From Pestalotiopsis fici W106-1 (lineage: Eukaryota; Ascomycota; Sordariomycetes; Amphisphaeriales; Sporocadaceae), in contig NW_006917100.1 in NCBI RefSeq assembly GCF_000516985.1, positions 795,490 through 859,489 of the forward strand: a stretch of DNA of 64,000 nucleotides, read 5' to 3'. The number at the start of each line of letters is the position of its first letter. The first letter of the stretch is position 1. Positions 38,868 to 49,539 of the stretch are shown in pieces. The position numbers were made by a program, and so were the translations under genes. Below the pieces are notes generated by a model. That model made no database searches, had not been told where the DNA came from, and saw only the letters and a program-made list of their open reading frames with translations.

Positions 38868-39892
38868 TCAAAATGTCTCCTGATCATCCAAGCCCTCGCC
38901 CTCGGCGGGAATCTCGAATCCTTCTTCGGTAGAGTAGAGGATTGCCTGGATAGCCTTGACGAGACCATCTTCTTGCTTCTCCAGCTCGGGGTCCTCCTCC
39001 ACAGCCTGCTGGACGAGTAACTCTATGTCTCTGAGCTTGCTGAAGTAGAAGTCGCGCTCACGCTCAAGGCCGACAACGGTCTCCTTCAGTGTGTTGTTCT
39101 CTTGTCGCAGAGCGGCAGAAGCGGCGCCGCCAGCAGCAGATCCAAGTCGCGGGCCGGTGGACGGCGTGGTACCTCCTCCAGTTCTGCGAGTTGCCGCACT
39201 GCTGGCCACTCTAGGACCAGTTCCAGTGGCAGGCATGGCACCGCCCTTTCGTCTCGAAACCGCATCATAGTCGCCTCCGGGGTAGTTCTGATCCCAGTAT
39301 CGCTTGGCCCACTGCAGGAACTCAAGGTTGTCCTGCATCTTGCACTTGACTAGGGACTCGACGTGGATAGGCTTGTCGACCTTGTGCTTGGCAAAGGTGT
39401 CTGGGGACATGCTGTGTTAGTGGGCTAATGAGGGAGCGCGCGTAGACCTGGCAGGACCAAAGTCTCGGAGGAGACTTACTCTGCAGCACCTTGAAGTTTG
39501 TAATGTAGGCATATTCGGTGTTGACGTTGAACTTGACGCGGGACATGGGAACATCGAGGAAGATGCTGTCAAAGACCTGGCAGAGCGCGGCGCTATCATG
39601 TTCGGATCTGAGTCAGTTGTGATGCTCTTCACGACAAGCCGGGACGGCACCAACAGGGGTTGCGACGATGGGCAGCGTCGCGGGGGAGGGGCAGATTTTC
39701 CTGTCTGTTGGCTTTATTTATTTACTTACCCAGTACCGCACTGCTCAACCTTTGTGATGTTGAGCTGGAGGAGGCTGTTCAGCCATGCAATGAGTTCCTG
39801 TCTGTCTGTCGGGTTAGCCAGGCGCGTTTGCGATAGTCGGGGTCGTCGGGCAGAGGCTGTGAGGTCATGGGCACGCACCTGGATTCGCCCAT
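38868..39892 (-). CDS. BIM1: Microtubule plus-end tracking protein EB1 (Bim1/Mal3)
   Basis: EB1 binds growing microtubule ends and recruits other tip proteins. Four exons, 39879-39892 (14 bp), 39730-39801, 39480-39592 and 38868-39400, give 243 aa, the family's usual length. The N-terminal calponin-homology domain is complete: MGESRQELIAWLNSLLQL, KVEQCGTGAALCQVFDSIF, MSRVKFNVNTEYAYITNFKV, KHKVDKPIHVESLVKCKMQDN. A Ser/Thr/Gly-rich linker follows. The coiled-coil EB-homology domain is RQENNTLKETVVGLERERDF onwards to YFSKLRDIELLVQ, then an acidic tail ends in EGLDDQETF instead of the EEY/F of animals. The tiny first exon is typical for this gene in fungi. Splice phases all agree. Confidence 0.95.
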
Positions 39893-40858
39893 GTTTGCGG
39901 ATCAACAATAGGAGGCAGACAAAAAGGTAAGAGTCGGGAACTGCGGGGGGAAAGGGTGGGAAGAAAAGAAGAAGGCAGAGCTTCTAGGCAGAAAGATTAT
40001 TAGAAGGGCGTATGTTGTTGTATTGGCAGTAGGTAGCCAGTTCGGCAAGGAGAGTGTGAGAGTTGGATGTGGGTTGAGATAGCAGCAATCAAAGGCAGGC
40101 TGCCGCGATGGCATCAATTTCGTTGGCAATCCAAATTTCCTGGAGCAGCTGGCGACGCTATCACCCAATCAACCAAAAACAAACTGAAGCCGCTGGGCGC
40201 CTTTGAACTGATGGTGGGGTAAATATTGGGAGAATTGATGGATGCAAGGTACGGAGGTACTTTGGGGAGCTTGCCTAGCGTCTGGCGTTCAGTCAATAGC
40301 GTCGGCCAGGGTGCTGACTAACATTGGACTGATCCATCACTTTTCAGCCTTTGCAGCTGGCAAGCAGCTTCTTCGGCTTCTAGAAATCAAGCACCCCAGC
40401 TGGGGATCTCCAACCAGCAGCACGTTCAACTTTAGGGGTTCAACTGGAGAGACCAGCACGGTTCCGTTTTGCTCTCTCTTAGGATCCGCATCTCTGTCTG
40501 TGTCCTAACCTATATTTCATCGTCTTATTACGGTTCAGGCTCGTTGGGAGTGAGCAGCTGGTTGCAAACCAAAAACCACATTCGATCGGGTGCAACAATA
40601 CAATCGTGTGCTTACAACTAAGGGGCCCTCATGGTTGGCGCCGTCGCCTTGTTGGTCTTCACTACCTGCCAGTTTCAGGGCCCGCCGTTGATAAAATCCA
40701 ATCAAAGTCGCTCTTAGGACTGTGGCTGGCTATAGCCAAACTTCAATTAGATCAAAGACAGTTTGTACTGGCTTCAAGCAGACCGTTCTGTACTCCTTTT
40801 GGTGTAGATTGAAGTATATTCTTGCTGACTAGGCACCCAATTCCCCTCTGATATCATC
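39893..40858. other. Intergenic: EB1 promoter to GRF gene A
   Basis: About 970 bp between divergent genes. It contains only short frames and no recognised motif. Confidence 0.5.
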
Positions 40859-41707
40859 ATGGGCCGCCCATACTTCATCCCCAGCTTTGCATTGCAGTCC
40901 TCGATCCGCTTCGCTTCCTCTAAGATTCAGCATCATGCTCACTTCCATATTCTCAGATTCACAACTGAAGCACTCTTATCAATACAAATTTCTCTTTTGA
41001 CTGTGAGTATATTCAGAAGATTGCCCGGCATGGCTAAGTTCATCCTAGCTCCCATCTGTGAGTCAATCAATACCCAAAAAAGGAAGGAAAACTTGATTCG
41101 TGGTGCGAAAGACATCATGTTTGGCACCAGTCAAGTCAACTCGTCGAATGAGGCTGCGTCTACACGGCGCAGCCCCCGAGTCCGTGGTTTCGTTTCCTTG
41201 TCCGATCGAGAGGAAGCTATTGCGGCTAGCCCTTCGGAGTTCATGATGTTATGCATCGCGAGAGAACTCACGGATGCTGGTGACCGCTTGGACGCCTGGA
41301 AATGGAAATGGCACGAAGAGGAAATAAGACAGCCAGACTCAGAGCCGGATATTTACCATTCGTGCTTTCCAGAACTGATATTTTGCCGGAGATGCTCGTC
41401 AGCCAAAGGAGTGGTAAAGAAGTGGTCCATGACGGATGAACGGTGGTATTTCACCTGCGCAAGTTGTAATGATCCGTCGACACAGATGGAACTTATTTGC
41501 TGGGATGACGATGTAGGTGTTTTACCTGACAACCCGTTGTGTGATTGTCAACTGCCTTCACGGAAACAGACAGCCGTCTTTTGTATACCTGCCGGAAAAG
41601 AATATTTGTGTTGTGCTGTGGGCGGGTGTGACTTTTGGAAATGGAATGATCAAGTTGAGTCGCTTCACAGCGACCTGGAAGTCCTCTCCCTAGGACAAGT
41701 TGCCTGA
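40859..41707 (+). CDS. Double GRF-like zinc-finger protein, copy A
   Basis: A single open frame of 282 aa. The C-terminal 130 residues hold two zinc-binding units. The first is FCRRC...WYFTCASC followed by ELICWDDD. The second, CDCQLPSRKQ...GKEYLCCAVGGCDFWKWND, has the C-x-C...C...C...W pattern of the GRF finger, a single-strand nucleic-acid binding fold in topoisomerase III, APE2 and NEIL3. Before them a helical motif (SPSEFMMLCIARELTDAGDRLDAWKWKW) is shared with copy B, 1.5 kb downstream. The first 90 residues are poorly conserved and could start later (for example at 41118, MFGTSQVN). GRF consensus Gly and Arg are replaced by Gln and Lys in finger two, so this copy is the more divergent. 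Confidence 0.65.
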   Translation: MGRPYFIPSFALQSSIRFASSKIQHHAHFHILRFTTEALLSIQISLLTVSIFRRLPGMAKFILAPICESINTQKRKENLIRGAKDIMFGTSQVNSSNEAASTRRSPRVRGFVSLSDREEAIAASPSEFMMLCIARELTDAGDRLDAWKWKWHEEEIRQPDSEPDIYHSCFPELIFCRRCSSAKGVVKKWSMTDERWYFTCASCNDPSTQMELICWDDDVGVLPDNPLCDCQLPSRKQTAVFCIPAGKEYLCCAVGGCDFWKWNDQVESLHSDLEVLSLGQVA

Positions 41708-42336
41708 CCCGGCGGATCATTGTCAACAGCGGCTGGTCTTTCGAAACGCTCTACTTGACTCTAACTTGGCAGGTCTGAATTCTTGTATCACTACTTAATT
41801 TACTGATTACCGGCGATCTGTAAACTGTTTAAAACGTAGGTAATATCAAAAGTAAATACTGGTGTTGCAATATACCGAACTGACTGATATACCTATTCCA
41901 ATCTCAAGCTCCAAGATGACGAAGATGATGCTAGTGAAATTGGGGCACAATTTACACATATAATATGACCAGCAAGGTGAAAATGTATCTAGATTCCGAC
42001 GTGATGGACACCTCACACCTCTTCGGGAGATCTGGCAATCATTTGGTTCAAATATCTTCATGCTCAAGTAGTGTCCCATACTTCCCGATAAGACGAGGCT
42101 GAACCGCGAGCAAAATACCTTTACGCAGCCCTTCCGCATAGACCAAAAGCATGGCCATGATAACCATCCCTGAAATCCGATATACTGTACAAAGTGGAAC
42201 GCCTGAGATCGCTGCCAGTTCATATCTCTCCACCTCGCCTACCCCACGTTCGCCACAATCCCCTACAAAGTTCGCCCGACATACTTTGGAACTCTTCATG
42301 AATACCATCAATTCCTATCAAATCGATATTCTGTGA
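41708..42336. other. Intergenic between GRF paralogues
   Basis: 630 bp separate the two tandem copies. A minus-strand open frame here (41846-42223) has no recognisable domain. Confidence 0.45.
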
Positions 42337-43305
42337 ATGCGAAAAACCCTCTCTCTTAGAGATGGCTTGTGGCCGCTCAACTTGCATCCGCATTGTTGCC
42401 ACATATACAAAAGCTCTGCCTTTGTTCGTCACCTCCCAAGTGGCTCCAATCGCATGATGCACGGGCCTCAACGATCTTTGGCCTTATCGCAAAAAGTTTC
42501 GTCTTCTTCAGACAACAGTGCACAGGTCCGGGCAGCGCAGCACACAAGGTCTCAACTACGCTCTGGCAGGATCAGCAAAGCAAAGAGACATTCCTCGGGT
42601 CATAGGCGCGCCAGGTCCAGATCCGTGATCATCATTGAGTCGGACGATGATGTCCCCCAAAAGACAAGACCCAGCAGGGCTAGCAGTATCGACTCTGTTA
42701 TATTCATATCGGCATCAAGCCCACCCGCAGCTTCACAGGGCGATGACAGTCCTGTATTGAGTCAAGAGGAAATTTCAGCTAGTCCGTCCCAGTTCATGAA
42801 GTTTTGTAGTTCGCGCGGTCTTGACAACCCCGACGAGCGCTTGAAAGCGTGGAAAGAGAAGTGGCGCCTCGAGGAAGAACACAGAGAAGAAGCAGAACCG
42901 GAGCCAGAGATACACCATCCTGGCTTTCCAGGAGTTCTCATAAAGTGCAATCGTTGCGATTCGGCCAAGGGAGTGGTTACGAGAGTATCCTCGAGGCCGG
43001 GCGGGATCAACGAGGGACGGAAATTCTTCAAGTGTGAAAAGTGTTCCCGTAAACCTGGAATGCGTCAAGCATTTATTTGCTGGCAGGACCTCGAACATGT
43101 TTCGAGTGACAATGGGTTCTGTGAATGTGGTCTTCCAGCACGCAGAGAGATGACAAATTCCACCAAGCCAAGAGGCAGAGAGTTTATGTGTTGTCCTGTG
43201 GGGGCGTGCGGCCATCAGAGATGGCTGTGGGTAGATGAATACACACTGATGGATAGGCAGGAAGACTTTCAGATGTGGAACGCGACGCAGTATTCTGGGG
43301 TTTGA
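42337..43305 (+). CDS. Double GRF-like zinc-finger protein, copy B
   Basis: An open frame of 322 aa, perhaps starting at the internal Met pair at 42454. The middle is Ser/Arg-rich with a SUMO-interaction-like run VIIIESDDD. The conserved module follows: SPSQFMKFCSSRGLDNPDER, LIKCNRCDSAKG...GRKFFKCEKC...AFICWQD, then the typical GRF finger CECGLPARREMTNSTKPRG-REFMCCPVGACGHQRWLWVDE. The key C-x-C-G, G-R-x-F and W residues are all present. It is a tandem paralogue of copy A in the same orientation. Binding to single-stranded DNA or RNA is expected from the family; no catalytic domain is attached. Confidence 0.72.
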   Translation: MRKTLSLRDGLWPLNLHPHCCHIYKSSAFVRHLPSGSNRMMHGPQRSLALSQKVSSSSDNSAQVRAAQHTRSQLRSGRISKAKRHSSGHRRARSRSVIIIESDDDVPQKTRPSRASSIDSVIFISASSPPAASQGDDSPVLSQEEISASPSQFMKFCSSRGLDNPDERLKAWKEKWRLEEEHREEAEPEPEIHHPGFPGVLIKCNRCDSAKGVVTRVSSRPGGINEGRKFFKCEKCSRKPGMRQAFICWQDLEHVSSDNGFCECGLPARREMTNSTKPRGREFMCCPVGACGHQRWLWVDEYTLMDRQEDFQMWNATQYSGV

Positions 43306-43861
43306 ACATGTGCGCGTGGTTTGAGGAAAGACTTATCAAAGCTAGTCGTCTTTGCAAAATGCTCGATCTCTTTCTTCGGTTGAATGTCACATTGTAAAAA
43401 GTATGAGAGGGTCAATAACGAGCTGTGAGATTGAGATTGAGTGTTTGGTTTGGTATCTGTTGTTTATGATCCCGTGTGTTGAAATGCCTGACAAAGTTGG
43501 ACTGGGAGTGGAGGATTACCTTCAATCACAGCTAGGTTACCTACTTCTTCCCATTCATCCAGCCAATTGCAGGGTTCAGGGATATCTCCATTTCTTGTTC
43601 CCTTTCGAAAATACCCATTTTAATTCTGAAATTCGAGCATCGCTTACAAATAGAGTCTCAGATCCTGAGCCGCCAACAGTATTAGTGATGTACTAACTAG
43701 CGGATTTAGCGGACTTTCCCCTAGCTAGGTACAACACAGGCGATAATTTTAGGTGTATATAATGTGAGACGCTTTGCACAGCTACTGACATCACCATTGT
43801 AAATAACAAACCACGCTTTGTCCTATCATCAATAGACCCTCATACCCAAAGAATCGTTGAA
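43306..43861. promoter_or_regulatory. Intergenic with SDR-gene TATA box
   Basis: TATATAA at 43756-43762 lies 100 bp before the SDR start codon. Two CGGA half-sites in direct repeat (43701 and 43710) lie upstream of it and could be zinc-cluster regulator contacts. No gene is supported. Confidence 0.45.
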
Positions 43862-45037
43862 ATGTCAGCCATAACCAAAACAATTGTTGCAACCGGTGCA
43901 TCGTCCGGTCTCGTATGCCCTCATCTAGCCCTCTGATCATAGAGACCAGCACTACGCCGCCTAGCTCAGTGCTAATGACATTCAGGGATTTGAAGCCATC
44001 AAGCTGCTTCTATCGCAGTCTCAGCCGCACAGGTTCATTCTCGGCGCACGCGATGTCAAGGGCACGCAGGCTGCATACGATGCATTGAACATTGACCGTG
44101 CAAAGCACAGTATTTCCCTCTTGCCATTGGACCTTTCGGACCTGCGCAATGTCAAGTCGTTCGCGCAACAGACCCTGGAGCAGCTGGGTCAAGATAAACT
44201 GGACACACTCTTCCTCAATGCCGGCTTGATGAAAGCCGCAGAGAATCCTGGTCCGCACGGTTCGAAATGGTGTGATGCCCTTGTGGTCAATCACTTGTGT
44301 AAGTCCTGCCCTGTCAACGTCCTGTCGAGGCAATTCGCCCGTGGGTAGTGTTTTGGCTGATCCATATGCTATGAATCAATAGCGCAGCACTATCTCGTTC
44401 ATCTCTTGAGAGAGAAGCTGACGACTTCGCAATCTCGCGTCGTCGTCGTATCATCTGGAGCAATCCGAAATCTGCGAGACAACGATCCGAGTAAGACTCA
44501 AAACGTCCTCAATTCTTGAAAATATTTCCCACTAACCAGCATTACAATGCAGAGACTCTTGACGTGGATCTCGTCGCCAACTCTGGTGCGGCAGCAATGG
44601 TAACATATGCGGCGTCAAAGTTTACTCAGCTCTTGGGCGCGCATTACTGGCGCCGACAATTGGGCAGCTCGGCCACCGTCGTCGCAGTGTCGCCCGGCTT
44701 AATTCCTGGCACTGGCATCGGTCGCAATTCCGACGTGGTCATTCCCTCCAACGTGCCTGATGCAAAGTCTGTCCAAGAAGGTAATTTGGTCACCTGTTGT
44801 CCCTGTTTCTCTGGTTACCTGAAAGTCTCTGGCTAATATTTTCCTCTAGGTGCCCAAAATCTCCTCAATGCATTTGACAGAGACGACCTGCCATCTGACC
44901 CAAACCAAATCTTTCTTACTAGCTGGGGCGAATGGTGGCCTACAACAGTGTATACTCCATCTCTGGACCAAGCCCTTCAGGATAAGTGGTGCCCTTCTAA
45001 AGATGACATTGAGAAGGAGGCTGGTATTAGTTCATAA
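43862..45037 (+). CDS. Short-chain dehydrogenase/reductase
   Basis: An NAD(P)-dependent oxidoreductase with a Rossmann fold. Five exons, 43862-43912, 43986-44298, 44383-44490, 44553-44780 and 44850-45037, give 295 aa; all splice phases agree. The cofactor motif TGASSGLG is at 11-18 and is split by intron 1. LDLSDLRNVKSF, the LFLNAG motif, catalytic Ser in RVVVVSSGA and catalytic YAASK follow in the usual order. The C-terminal part (SWGEWWPTTVYTPSLDQAL) resembles SDRs near WW-oxidoreductase and protochlorophyllide-reductase-like fungal members. It converges with the P450 gene 180 bp away, forming the left edge of the putative cluster. Confidence 0.88.
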
Positions 45038-45219
45038 ACCGTCATTTAATCATCGCATCATCAATTGAACAAATAATTTTGGCATTTACATCGGATGAAA
45101 TACAGACGGGTACGAAAATCATGGATAGAATCGAGTCGACAGGAGCAGCCTCCACTCCATCAATCAACTAGACAATGATCGTCAGTGTCGATGAACCCAT
45201 TAAACTACAGGAAATACCC

Positions 45220-46983
45220 TCACAGGGCCCTTGGACACAACTCCACCATTGGACCCTCTGCATACCCAAGAATGCAATCGTGTATAGGGTATTCATCCCC
45301 TCTTATTCCAGTGTACCCCAATTTCGACATGGTCCTCTTATGCTCAATACCTTCGTCCCTTACAACTAGATCGTAGTTGTAAACGAGATGAAACAACCCT
45401 GCATGCATGGCAAGGTAAGCAATCATCTTTCCGGGGCAGGCCCGGGGCCCCTTCAAAAATGGGTTGAAGGCGGCTATGGTCTTGGGGTCAATCGGCCTCT
45501 CTAGCCAGCGCTCAGGGACATACTCGTCGGGGCGCGGGAATATGGCAGGATTGCGGTGCATCGCATAGGTTGATGTTCCTACCGACATGCCTGCCGGCAC
45601 TGGTATACCATCCACGATGATGCCTCCTTGGTCGACCTCTCTGGGCACGCTGCTGGCTACCGGTGGAGTGAGCCGCATCGTCTCGTCGAGACACGCACGG
45701 AGGTACTTGAGCGAGCTCAAAAGGCCATCTGTGACGCGGTCCGGGTCATCGACACAGCTGCGTATCTCTTGTTTTGCTTTCTCAAAGGCTTCTGGGTGTC
45801 GGCCCCAGTAAAACAGAGTAGCTCCAATAGTCAATCTCACAGCATCACTTCCCGCCGCAATGAGCAGAGAGCTGTCGGCTCTCAGGTCAATATCGCTGTA
45901 TAGGTTTGCTTGGATGAGACGCCCGAATAGATCTTCAGGCCCGTTCCCTAGAGCCTTCTCATCGGCCATTCTGTCGGCTCTCTGTTTGACTTGGCTTTCA
46001 GCGAGGTCTTGATATCTTTGTGCCTCAACAGCATCTCCCATTCCCAGCCGGGAAGGCCAATCACTGCCCATGAACCAACGCATAACCTGCAAGGACCTCG
46101 CAAAGCCTGCCCAGTACAAGAATGTGCTAGCGTACTGTAAGCATTTGGGCACCCAGCGAAAGTCGGGTGAGTGAAGCATGTTCAACGGCTTGCCAAAAGC
46201 GATAGTGCTTATCACGTCAAACCCAAACCAGGACGCTGCCTTGTTGATGTCAAGGAGACCATCATTCACATTGGCTTCGTTCCACGCAGCGGCCGCAAAT
46301 TGCTTCGCCAGGTCATTGATGATGCGGAAAGCCCGCTCGCGAGATGGCATCATCCGATCTAGGACCTTGCGACGAGCCGCGTGTTCTTCGTTGTCCTGTG
46401 TCATTTGGAGGCTCTGGCCGCCTTCCGGCCCGCCATCCAAAAGACCATAGAACTCATCGCCCTTGAACAAATTGGCGGACTTGGTATGAATAGTCTGAAG
46501 AGCCGAAAGAGTATCAAAGGACAACTACATCATTTCATGTAAGCATGACTCTCCCCATTTCTATGGGACAGGCACCTGTATAGAAGGAGCCAATCTGCTT
46601 ACTGAGTCGGGACCAAGGCGAACGACGCTCCCTGAGCACTGAAGTTATTACTTGCGAGATAAGAGCAAAGAGTGATGGAATGTGTTTAGTATTACACACC
46701 ATATTTTCTGTGAGCCTCGATCTCAGATATATGTCGATTGCCGCAGCGACATTGCCAGATCCTCGGGAGCCCTGAAATGCGTTGAAGGAATGGTCCCGGC
46801 ACCCCAGCGAGAGGGTGAAACCACAAACGGTAGATGACGACGCCAAGTAACTGGTCTTTCAGCGGCCCGGGTCTCATACGCACCTTGTAGAACTTGACTT
46901 ACAGTGGTTCCAACGACCAGGGCACTTCCGTAGACCAGCTTCGTGCTCAAAAGCACCCAAAATTGTCTCAAGATCTGCTCCAT
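45220..46983 (-). CDS. Cytochrome P450 monooxygenase
   Basis: A membrane-anchored haem monooxygenase. Exons 46903-46983, 46700-46850, 46603-46631 (29 bp) and 45220-46524 give 521 aa. The N-terminus has a hydrophobic anchor (VLLSTKLVYGSALVVGTT) continuing into LLGVVIYRLWFHPLAGVPGP, the proline hinge typical of fungal P450s. Other marks are VVRLGPDSLSFDT, the I-helix SLLIAAGSDAVRLT (with Ser-Asp instead of Glu/Asp-Thr), the K-helix ETMR, the PERW region and the haem loop FLKGPRACPG with ligand C450. Substitution of the usual I-helix Thr pair may affect oxygen activation. It diverges from the permease gene, and the intervening 730 bp could be a shared promoter. Confidence 0.92.
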
Positions 46984-47713
46984 TGGTGTTGATTCGTTCT
47001 TGAAATATTTGGTTGAAATGTGATGTTAAAAGCTGAATTCCCAGGAAAGGAGGACATATTCCTACCTAGTACGTAGATAAGCAGCTTCACAGCATATACC
47101 CAGATTCATGTCAGCGATTGCGGGGAGCAAGCACATGTAAGTTGAGACCAAGCTATACCCTAAAATATCACCAGAATCCCCCTCCACGGCATCTGCCGAA
47201 GGCAATACTCAGCGTAGAATATGCAATATTCCTGCAGTGCTACGTATAGTGAGTGTGATTTGCCACGAAAATCCTGCACTCTTCGTTTACCCTGCGCGCC
47301 CAGCTATCTGAACGCGCCTAGGGAGAGTGCTTTCTCCACAGCTTCGTGGCGTCAAACGTGCGGGAAAATTGGTAAATCTCTCTTTGAATGGATATCGTCA
47401 TATAGGAACAATGATATGCTTCAGGATATGGATAAGCGCTCGCACTGCATATGCAGTACAACCTCATCGTCTGCCCCGTTCGCATAATTGAGGCCTAGTG
47501 CTATCTTCAGCCACCGATGACAATATCGACGCATGCAATGTGATAGATCTTGGGCACACTTAAGACGGATTGTTCAGTCCAGCAATAGTTCGCAGTAATG
47601 TGCAACTGATATGCTTCCACTGCGGATGCATGCCATACCTGCCACATCCTAAGCAATTTTGCAGAGAGTGTACAGAACTTGACTTGATATTTCTCCCAAA
47701 TTTGGAAAATACG
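46984..47713. other. Shared upstream region of P450 and permease genes
   Basis: 730 bp between divergent starts. Only short frames are present. No clear TATA box or palindrome was chosen. Confidence 0.45.
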
Positions 47714-49375
47714 ATGCCACATAGTGACCAAGATGCTTTAGGCGTAGAGGCCTCGGTGCGGAACTCTGAAAAACAATACCCCGTTCATGATGTGGAGGTG
47801 GAAAGCGATCCAGGAGGAGGTCTAGTCGAGGTAAGTGGACCGCAAAGATTGCCAACAGATCCAACAGCTCACCCTGTACAGAACTACATATCCTACCTTC
47901 CCACCGTCTACTTTGGTTTCACCTTGCAAGCCTGCTGGGAAGCCGTCGGCCTCTCGCTGCAGCTCAACCTCCTCAATGGTGGACCGGCTACACTTGTTTA
48001 TGGAGGCCTTCTCACCAGCGCTGGGTCCATTTTCATTGCGCTCTCGCTTGCCGAGATGGCATCCGCCGACCCGGCAGTAGGGGCTCAGTACCGCTGGTCT
48101 GCGAGATTCGCGCCCTTTTCGCCGCGCTTCTGGGGTCTGTTCCAAGGTTGGATCACCGTCTTTGCCTGGATGACGAGCACCGCCGCCAGTCTGGCGTACC
48201 TGGCGCAGAGCCTGCTGAGCGTCGTCGTGCTGTGGTATCCCGACTATGAGGTCCTGCCGTGGCAAAACGCCTTGGTCATGGCCGCCTTCTGCATCCCGCC
48301 CCTCGTCGCCAACCTGTGGCTCAAGCGCATCGTCGTGGCCATGGAGTGGATCGGCGCACTGGGCCACGGCGTCTTTTGGGTCGCGAGTATAGCAGTGCTG
48401 AGTGCTCTCGGAACCAGAGGTAGTCACGCGGCCGTGTGGGCGAACCTGACGACGGGCGTGAGCGGCTGGGACCAGCCCGGCGTTGCCTTTGGCATCGGCA
48501 TCCTGCCCCTCGCCTTTCCGACCACGGGCTTTGACGGCGTCATCCACATGAGCAAGGAGGTCAAGGACGCCAAGCGCAACGTGCCGGCCGCCATCATACT
48601 CTCGGTTCTTCTCAACTGCTTCATGATGTTTTCTTGGCTCGTCGTGGCGGCATACTATCTGGGTGATGTCGACTCACTCGCAGAAGCACCGCTCGGTGTA
48701 GCTCTCGTGGGTTTATACATGAATGCCACAAAGTCCAAGCCGGCGACGACGTTCCTCGTCATGTGTCATGCATTCATCTTGTACGTGTCGCTCGCCAACA
48801 TTTTCGCTTCCGTGGCGAGACTCACGTGGGCTTTTGCCGAGAATAAGGGGTTGCCGTTTTCGAGGCACATTGTGCATGTAAGTTTTATTCCGGCAAGAAA
48901 CTTGTCGCCGTTGGAGGGATGATAAACTGACAAGCCTTCCTAGGTATCCAATCGTTTCAAACAGCCGTTACGTGCGCTTTTTCTCGTTGTAACCGTTTGC
49001 GTAATATTATGCATCATCTCCATTGGCAGTACCGCTGCATTCAACGCCATGATTTCCCTCCCGCTTATCGGACTGTACATCTCATACGGCATCCCAATTG
49101 TATTTTTACTCACTTTGAGGCTTCGAAACCGCGTACCAAAACTTGGCCCCTTTAGTCTTGGGTCCTTCGGGACCCCGGTCAATGCCTTGGCTGTAGGCTA
49201 CATATTGTACGTTTTGAGCTTTGCCGCACTCCCTACGGTGCTCCCAGTCAGCTCGGAGAATATGAATTATGCAGGACCACTTGTTCTTGCGGTCATGTTG
49301 GCTGCCGGCGCAGATTGGTTCGTCTCTGGTCGAAGGCGCTTCGAGTTGCCAGAAACTGCTCCCACATCTGAGTAG
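47714..49375 (+). CDS. Amino acid/choline/GABA-type permease (APC superfamily)
   Basis: A 12-helix transporter of the fungal ACT family (Hnm1, Uga4, Bio5 relatives), which moves amines or amino-acid-like solutes across the plasma membrane. Two exons, 47714-48877 and 48944-49375, give 531 aa. The cytosolic N-terminus (about 60 residues) precedes YLPTVYFGFTLQACWEAVGLS. The hallmark GGPATLVYGGLL, LAEMASADPAVGAQYRWSA, and FDGVIHMSKEVKDAKRNVP are all typical. The same frame reaches 48 codons upstream to 47570, but homologues start near MPHSDQD. Clustering with SDR, P450, MFS, regulator, AKR and NRPS-like genes suggests import or export of a pathway substrate. Confidence 0.88.
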
Positions 49376-49539
49376 ATTTTGCTCAAGGAGCTCGCTAGCT
49401 ACCGGATTTGAGATTAAAGATACATAGTAAAGACATTAACATAAGCAAGAAGATATCAGATATCAAATATATAAGTATAGATTGGCTATATACAATGACC
49501 ATGTACGCATCGATACCTAGAAGAAGTTTTCCTGCACGA

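Noticed and set aside
47822..48547. 241-codon open frame antisense to the permease
   Set aside because: Arg/Gly-rich composition typical of antisense of a GC-rich coding exon; no domain.
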